From Corbicula japonica (taxonomy: Eukaryota > Mollusca > Bivalvia > Venerida > Cyrenidae), in NCBI GenBank assembly GCA_038501625.1, contig JAZAYU010000179.1, positions 372,001 to 436,000 of the forward strand: a stretch of 64,000 nucleotides of DNA. Direction: 5' to 3'. The first letter of the stretch is position 1. Each line of letters starts with the position of its first letter. Shown one piece after another: positions 59,391 to 64,000 of this stretch. A program made the translations under genes and the position numbers. Below the pieces are notes generated by a model. It ran no database searches and was not told the DNA's origin. It worked only from the letters and a program-made list of their open reading frames with translations.

Positions 59391-59709
59391 CCACAGGTGC
59401 TTTGAAGACGGACCCCGTTTTCTCCAAAATTTGTAAAAACTGGCCACCCCTGCACCCCCCCCCCCAAAAAAAAAAAAATGAGGGTCTACACAGGGTCTAC
59501 ACTACAAAAACTCATCTTTTTGTTTTGTTTTGATAGATTGGGATCGTTATCAGTCTATCCACACCGAATATACTATCAAATACCAAGTCCTCTGAAAATT
59601 CATGTCCCGACAGTATAAGCCAGTACAGTCGGGGGTGGGGGGAGGTGCGGGGGTGGGCGGTTTATACAAATTTTGGAGATAACGGGGTCCGTCTTCAAAG
59701 CACCTGTGA
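59391..59709. mobile_element. Foldback element with G/C-rich arms
   Basis: CACAGGTGCTTTGAAGACGG-ACCCCGTT...CCAAAATTTGT at the left is mirrored by ACAAATTTTGG...AACGGGGT-CCGTCTTCAAAGCACCTGTG at the right. Inside the arms the left holds poly-C (about 59456-59464) and the right a G-rich tract (59630-59658) with four or more G runs, a potential G-quadruplex. The 62-residue frame across it is not a gene. Confidence 0.8.
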
Positions 59710-59984
59710 TCAATACGTATTCATGTAATGTCAGTAAAGCAGTGTTCCGGTGTTCAATAATTTAATACAATGATATGTTTTAGTAGTTGCGCAAAAAGAA
59801 AAAAATAATTCCTGGCTTTTGAAACAACAGCCTATGAATTGTATTGATGGAAACAAACGTTTTGCAGGAATCTGGTCCCTTCTCATGGACCTATCTTCCG
59901 GCTTCTGGAACCCACGAGGTGAACAACTAAATTGTTTAAAATAAAATTAAAACATCAAAGAAAACTATTTTAAAAATATAAAGT

Positions 59985-60063
59985 CTTGTTAGTCTTGGAC
60001 CAACGACTGTCTAATCCACACTGTCTGTGAAGACAATCGCTCTACCACTCTGCCACAGATGCT
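59985..60063 (-). repeat. Decayed tRNA-like/SINE sequence
   Basis: The minus strand reads GCATCTGTGGCAGAGTGGTAG, with a good A box, and TTGGTCCAAGACT in place of a B box 50 bp later. Stems do not close well, so it is a remnant and not a tRNA gene. Confidence 0.4.
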
Positions 60064-61121
60064 TTTGGAATTTAGCATTGAAGCGAATAAAATTATGTTT
60101 AATTTTAAGCACACCCAAGTTTGGATGCGATATCTTTCCATCCATGCTGGAATGTGGTGAGGTTGCAACCTACTCACAGCAAATACATTGACGTTCAAGT
60201 CCTTAAAGCCCAAAGCACTTCCTTGAAACCCAATGCTATGGTGGGCACGATATATACGACATTCCGTTATTTATGCATTGTCACTATATAATAACCCGAA
60301 AACAATGACCGAAGTTCAAATCTCGAAAAAACAACAAAACAGGCAAACAAACGTTGTGAACGTGTGTGACGGATGAATAGCGAGTTGTAGCAGTTGTTTG
60401 TTCAATCCTTTGATCAAAGGTTAACTTGAAATAATCGTGTGGGCTAAGTTCTCGCATTGCCAAACTCTGCGCACTTGCTTTGCTTTATAAGAAAAACACT
60501 GATGTCATGGGAAACGGCTGGAAAACCGTGTTTTTATCAAGAAATGAGTCAATTTTTGAAAGTTCTGATGGGTATATCTTGCTAAACACTGTGTGGAAAG
60601 AAAATAACTACTATAAAGTAACAAAATCACCAAAACACCAAAAAATTTGCTGTATATACCCACTCAACCCACAACTTCCTCATTTTGACAGTTTTGACCC
60701 AAATAAATGTTGTTGATACTGAATGTTTGATACAAGAGTTCGAAGCTTGCGAGATTGGTACATTTTAATATACAATGTAAACAGAAAATTGACAGTAAAC
60801 ATAAGCGTATTAAGCATAGTCGGGCTATATTTTTGACGTCTTGAAAACACGTGTGTGATTTCGTTATGACATCATTTTAAAGTTATGTTTACAAATTTAT
60901 GCACATAAATAACAACAAACAAAATCCTGAATGAATACAGTTTCTTTCCGGTAGGTACCTGTCTTTAGCTACTGAACGTGTTATACACCACATTTAAGCT
61001 TTTATGATAGGTGCGCAGACCTATCGTACACCACTGTAACTTCGGTGAGTTTTGTAGTTCCAGCAGTAGGCTGTTTTCCATTATAACACACATCCGATGT
61101 ATTTTATCATTTATTTTACAG
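60064..61121. other. Intron sequence before the first CCP exon
   Basis: No recognised exon. The frame at 60480-60716 has no domain features. Ends in the acceptor TTTATTTTACAG. Confidence 0.45.
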
Positions 61122-61286
61122 TTTGTGGTTTCCCCGGCATTCCAACCAATGGTTATACCGAAGTCTCTGCGGATGGCACGACAGCCGTGTTCTCGTGCAG
61201 TACGGGATATACAGTGAGCGGTGTAACAACTATACAATGTGTGGACAGTAACTGGCTGGGAAGCCTACCTACATGTCAGCCTGTCG
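61122..61286 (+). CDS. CCP/sushi exon 1 (165 bp, phase 1-1)
   Basis: Flanked by TTATTTTACAG and a weaker donor gttcgt. It encodes one complement-control (sushi) module: CGFPGIPTNG, VFSCSTGY, TIQC..SNW and PTC, giving the four cysteines and the tryptophan of the fold. CCP modules are extracellular protein-binding units. As the first CCP exon in the window it is preceded by a very long intron back to the PAN exon at 40264, if the two belong together. Confidence 0.8.
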
Positions 61287-61319
61287 GTTCGTAACGATAT
61301 CCATAAATGATTCAAAACG

Positions 61320-61640
61320 CAACACACAGCCCCTACTTTGGCATTGTCTGTGATTTATATTATCAGATCCCCTTTAAAATTCTATTTTGTTTAGTTCCGC
61401 ACATTGTTTTTTCGTTTTGGGCAAACCCATTATTTTATCTGTGGACCATACGCCGTTGAATATGGAATGGTATTATTCTGAAAATACCGCATTGAAGGTT
61501 CCATGTTTACCGCCATATGCATTCCATTGTTTGGGATGGATCGAAATTGCATTTCCATTACTGCCAATGAACAGGCTCAAATAAACCGAGCCTGCAATAT
61601 TTTCATATTTTTCGTGTTCGGTGGCTTTCAAAGTTCCCTT
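61320..61640. mobile_element. MITE family M fragment in the intron
   Basis: Reverse-orientation core of family M: GGCATTGTCTGTGATTTATA, CCATACGCCGTTGAATATGG, ACCGCATTGAAGGTTCCATG and AACCGAGCCTGCAATATTTT. Non-coding. Confidence 0.7.
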
Positions 61641-62046
61641 ATCATTAATTATAATCTTGGAGAAAGGACGCGTTTAGCTTTACACTACGCTTATTACTGG
61701 TAGACGATGGATATCGCGACATAACTGCTTTTACAGGCTTTAGTCCGTGTGAGACGGCGAATGTTTTTGGTATGATAACTTGTAAAATTTTTGAAGAATT
61801 CAATACCATCTCATATTAGGTTTATCTTTGAACAGGCTTACGTTTGGTTTAAATTAGAAAACTGTGACACTCTCACGGAAACAATACAAATACCCACAAA
61901 ACTAATCAAATGTATAAGCATAAATCGAGGGCCAGATGCAGAACAATTCTTTTTATACATACGTTGTGGAAATAAACTTATTTTGCATTGATCCCTCAAA
62001 ACGTTTATGTATAGATAGTTTGAGAAATGCTTTGTTATTGCTACAG

Positions 62047-62211
62047 ATTGCAGCGCACCACCCACTATTGATAATGGTACAGTCTCCCATTCCTCTACCA
62101 TGTTCGGATCTTCGGCTACAGTGAAATGTGATATTGGTATGATGGCAGTTCCTTCGCAAATCACTTGTCAGGCGACAGGCACCTGGACAAGCTCCCAGTG
62201 TAATTTGATAG
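62047..62211 (+). CDS. CCP/sushi exon 2 (165 bp, phase 1-1)
   Basis: Acceptor ...CTACAG and donor GATAG|gtaagg. One sushi module: DCSAPPTIDNGTV, ATVKCDIG, ITCQATGTW and SSQC. Same length and phase as its neighbours, so skipping or duplicating it would keep the frame. Confidence 0.82.
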
Positions 62212-62414
62212 GTAAGGTAAAGTAGAAGTTAAAGTAGGTTACCGAAATGAACATGACAATTTTTACATTATGAAATAAAATATTTAAGCCCTATGACATT
62301 ATTTACAAGTCCACAAGCAATTTATAATTAGTAGGTACAATAGATAAAACGATTTTTATACGCCCGAAGGGACGTACTATGTTATCGCCTCGGTGTCCAT
62401 CTGTCTGACTGTTA

Positions 62415-62715
62415 GCAATTGCCTTTCCGCTCTGTAACTCTTGAACCCCTTGAAGGATTTCGAAGAAACCTGACACAAATGTTTACCACATTGAGTCGAC
62501 GTGCAGAAGCCATGTTCAGGATGGCTCTCTTCAAGGTCAAGGTAAGACTTAGAAGTCAAATGTCATATTACTTTATTTCCCTTCCGCTCTGAACCCCTTA
62601 GGGCTTTCGAAGAAACCTGAAAAACAGTGTTTACTTTATTGACGACGTGCAGAAGCCATGTCCTGGATGGCTCGCTTCAAGGTTAAGGTCAGACTTAGGA
62701 TTTAAGTGTCATATG
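62415..62715. repeat. Two-copy ~150-bp tandem repeat in the intron
   Basis: CCTTTCCGCTCTG / CCCTTCCGCTCTG, GAACCCCTT, TTTCGAAGAAACCTGA, CGACGTGCAGAAGCCATGT, GGATGGCTC and CTTCAAGGT recur in the same order in two adjacent units. It is probably part of a larger dispersed repeat starting ACGCCCGAAGGGACGTA near 62360. Confidence 0.75.
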
Positions 62716-62956
62716 ACTGTGTGTATACTGCTCGGCATTTGCTCTTACTTGCAGTGCTCTTGTTTTTATGTGGGAGATCCTTATTTGTTTGTTTACTTTT
62801 TTACTTTTTATTGAAATACTTCCCTTGTATGTTACTATCAATAGCATATTTTGTAACTTTTTTATTATTATACATATTACACGACAAATGAAAAACAAAT
62901 TTAACCTCGGATTGATTGCGATTTTAGTATGCGAAAATGGAACCCGTATTTTTTAG

Positions 62957-63121
62957 AATGTGGAGTCCCTTCCATTCCACCAAATGGCGACAACGTCACG
63001 TTCTCTACATTGTTTTACGGTGACACCGCTACAGTCACCTGCTTGGCCGGCTACGCGCCATCGGTCCCCATAATCAAATGTCAGAGTGATGGGAACTGGG
63101 AAACAGCTATGTGTTCAAGAG
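62957..63121 (+). CDS. CCP/sushi exon 3 (165 bp, phase 1-1)
   Basis: Acceptor TATTTTTTAG and donor CAAGAG|gtaaga. One sushi module: ECGVPSIPPNGDNVTF, ATVTCLAGYAP, IKCQSDGNW and AMC. The sequence resembles exon 4 closely (shared ECGVP, PNG/LNG, ATVTC, GYAP, CQSDG), which suggests a relatively recent exon duplication. Confidence 0.85.
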
Positions 63122-63699
63122 GTAAGAATGGTGCTGTTCTTAATGTAAAATAGATATTCACTGCTTTTGCAGTATCGGAATATTAAACATGTTACTTTAA
63201 TTTAAGTTTAAAAAGAAAATGTATGTTTAACGACTAATAAAAGAACGATGTAATCGTCAGCAAAGAACGGTACAGTCCCAACATTCGTGAGACCAATCGT
63301 AACGTTTCTACGACGCAAGCAATTAACAAGATCTCGGGAATTTTTAAAAGTTATCTGAGAACCAGCATGTACATATTGGAGTTGACAAAAAGAGATATGG
63401 ATGTCTTAGTTGCCGAGAAACAGCCCCTAAACAACTAACAGCTATTTATATGTGGTTATCTACTTTGAACACCTATGTTTTTCAAGCTTTTTACATAACA
63501 TGTCCCATCATTCAATCAGGTACTTACTTGGAAAACAAATTTGCAGTACAACGTTTATATACATAGCAATTAAAAAAGAAAGAAGCATTTATCAGTTAAT
63601 TTCAGATATGCATGTTTCAATTGTTTTTCAGATTGCATAAATTCCATAAGATAAACTATGCATCTTATTCTCATTATTGCAAATACATGTTGTTTTCAG
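63122..63699. other. Intron between CCP exons 3 and 4
   Basis: 578 bp of non-coding sequence with a good donor and acceptor at its ends and nothing else recognised. Confidence 0.6.
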
Positions 63700-63864
63700 A
63701 GTGCGGAGTACCAACCCTTCCACTGAATGGTTTTAACGTTACGTACTCTAGCAGGCTTCAGGGAGACATTGCTACCGTCACGTGCAGCTCGGGTTACGCC
63801 CCTTTCCCTGCTTATATCACATGTCAGAGTGACGGAACTTGGACAACAACGTCGTGTAAAAGAG
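63700..63864 (+). CDS. CCP/sushi exon 4 (165 bp, phase 1-1), gene continues
   Basis: Acceptor GTTTTCAG and donor AAAGAG|gtaagt. One sushi module: ECGVPTLPLNGFNVTY, ATVTCSSGYAP, ITCQSDGTW and TSC. The strong donor shows that the gene continues past 64000; its C-terminal domains and any membrane anchor are outside the window. Confidence 0.85.
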
Positions 63865-64000
63865 GTAAGTTTACTACGACCGTTATTGTCTTAAAAGTCA
63901 AATCTATTTTTGCAAACTAATATTAGTACCTAATTCTGTTGGATTCTTCCATTCATGCCATTGTAATCTTGCTAATGCTTAAATGTCCTCTGTAAATTCT

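Noticed and set aside
59345..59533. 62-residue frame near poly-C
   Set aside because: It runs through a foldback element and a homopolymer and has no domain.
59985..60063. Functional tRNA gene on the minus strand
   Set aside because: The A box is good but the B box and stems are degenerate.

Overview
The window looks like nuclear DNA of an invertebrate animal, most likely a bivalve mollusc. It is AT-rich, genes are split by spliceosomal introns, coding exons are few, and repeats dominate (foldback MITEs, Penelope-like, Ty3/gypsy and L1/Tx1-type retroelements, tRNA-derived SINEs). The species cannot be fixed from sequence alone; the bivalve call rests on the style of the repeats and is an inference.

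Layout. 1-23.4 kb has no convincing host gene. Its main structure is a pair of ~1.1-kb inverted arms (616-1735 and 19926-23435, the right arm split by a ~2.4-kb insertion) about 18 kb apart. The outer half of each arm carries an ordered array of AACAAA/TTTGTT palindromes. Small MITEs, a SINE and microsatellites lie between the arms. 23.55-27.13 kb is an apparently intact Crypton-like tyrosine-recombinase element with a two-exon gene. The intron of that gene holds a short internally deleted copy of the same element in reverse orientation. 27.6-33.9 kb is a decayed L1/Tx1-like LINE, itself cut by a SINE-bearing element, a solo LTR with a 5-bp target duplication, and a Penelope fragment. 34.4-36 kb is a ~1-kb long-TIR MITE and a relative. 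36.36 kb is the last exon of a probable SLC16 (monocarboxylate-type) transporter.

From 40.26 kb a host gene seems to run rightwards: a signal peptide plus PAN/apple-like exon ending in phase 1, then four CCP/sushi exons (61.1-63.9 kb), each exactly 165 bp and in phase 1-1. The gene continues beyond the window. Its proposed ~20.5-kb first intron holds a nested stack of retroelements. A Penelope-like element with a C-terminal GIY-YIG domain and a hammerhead-like 3' motif (PLE-A, minus strand) is split by a Ty3/gypsy element (43280-57076, minus strand, 4-bp target duplication). Two copies of a second Penelope-like family (PLE-B) then inserted, one into gag and one into the gypsy 5' LTR. Seven further 3'-terminal scraps of PLE-B are scattered from 27 to 59 kb.

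All readings are by eye, without alignments or database searches. Element borders given as approximate may be off by tens of bases.
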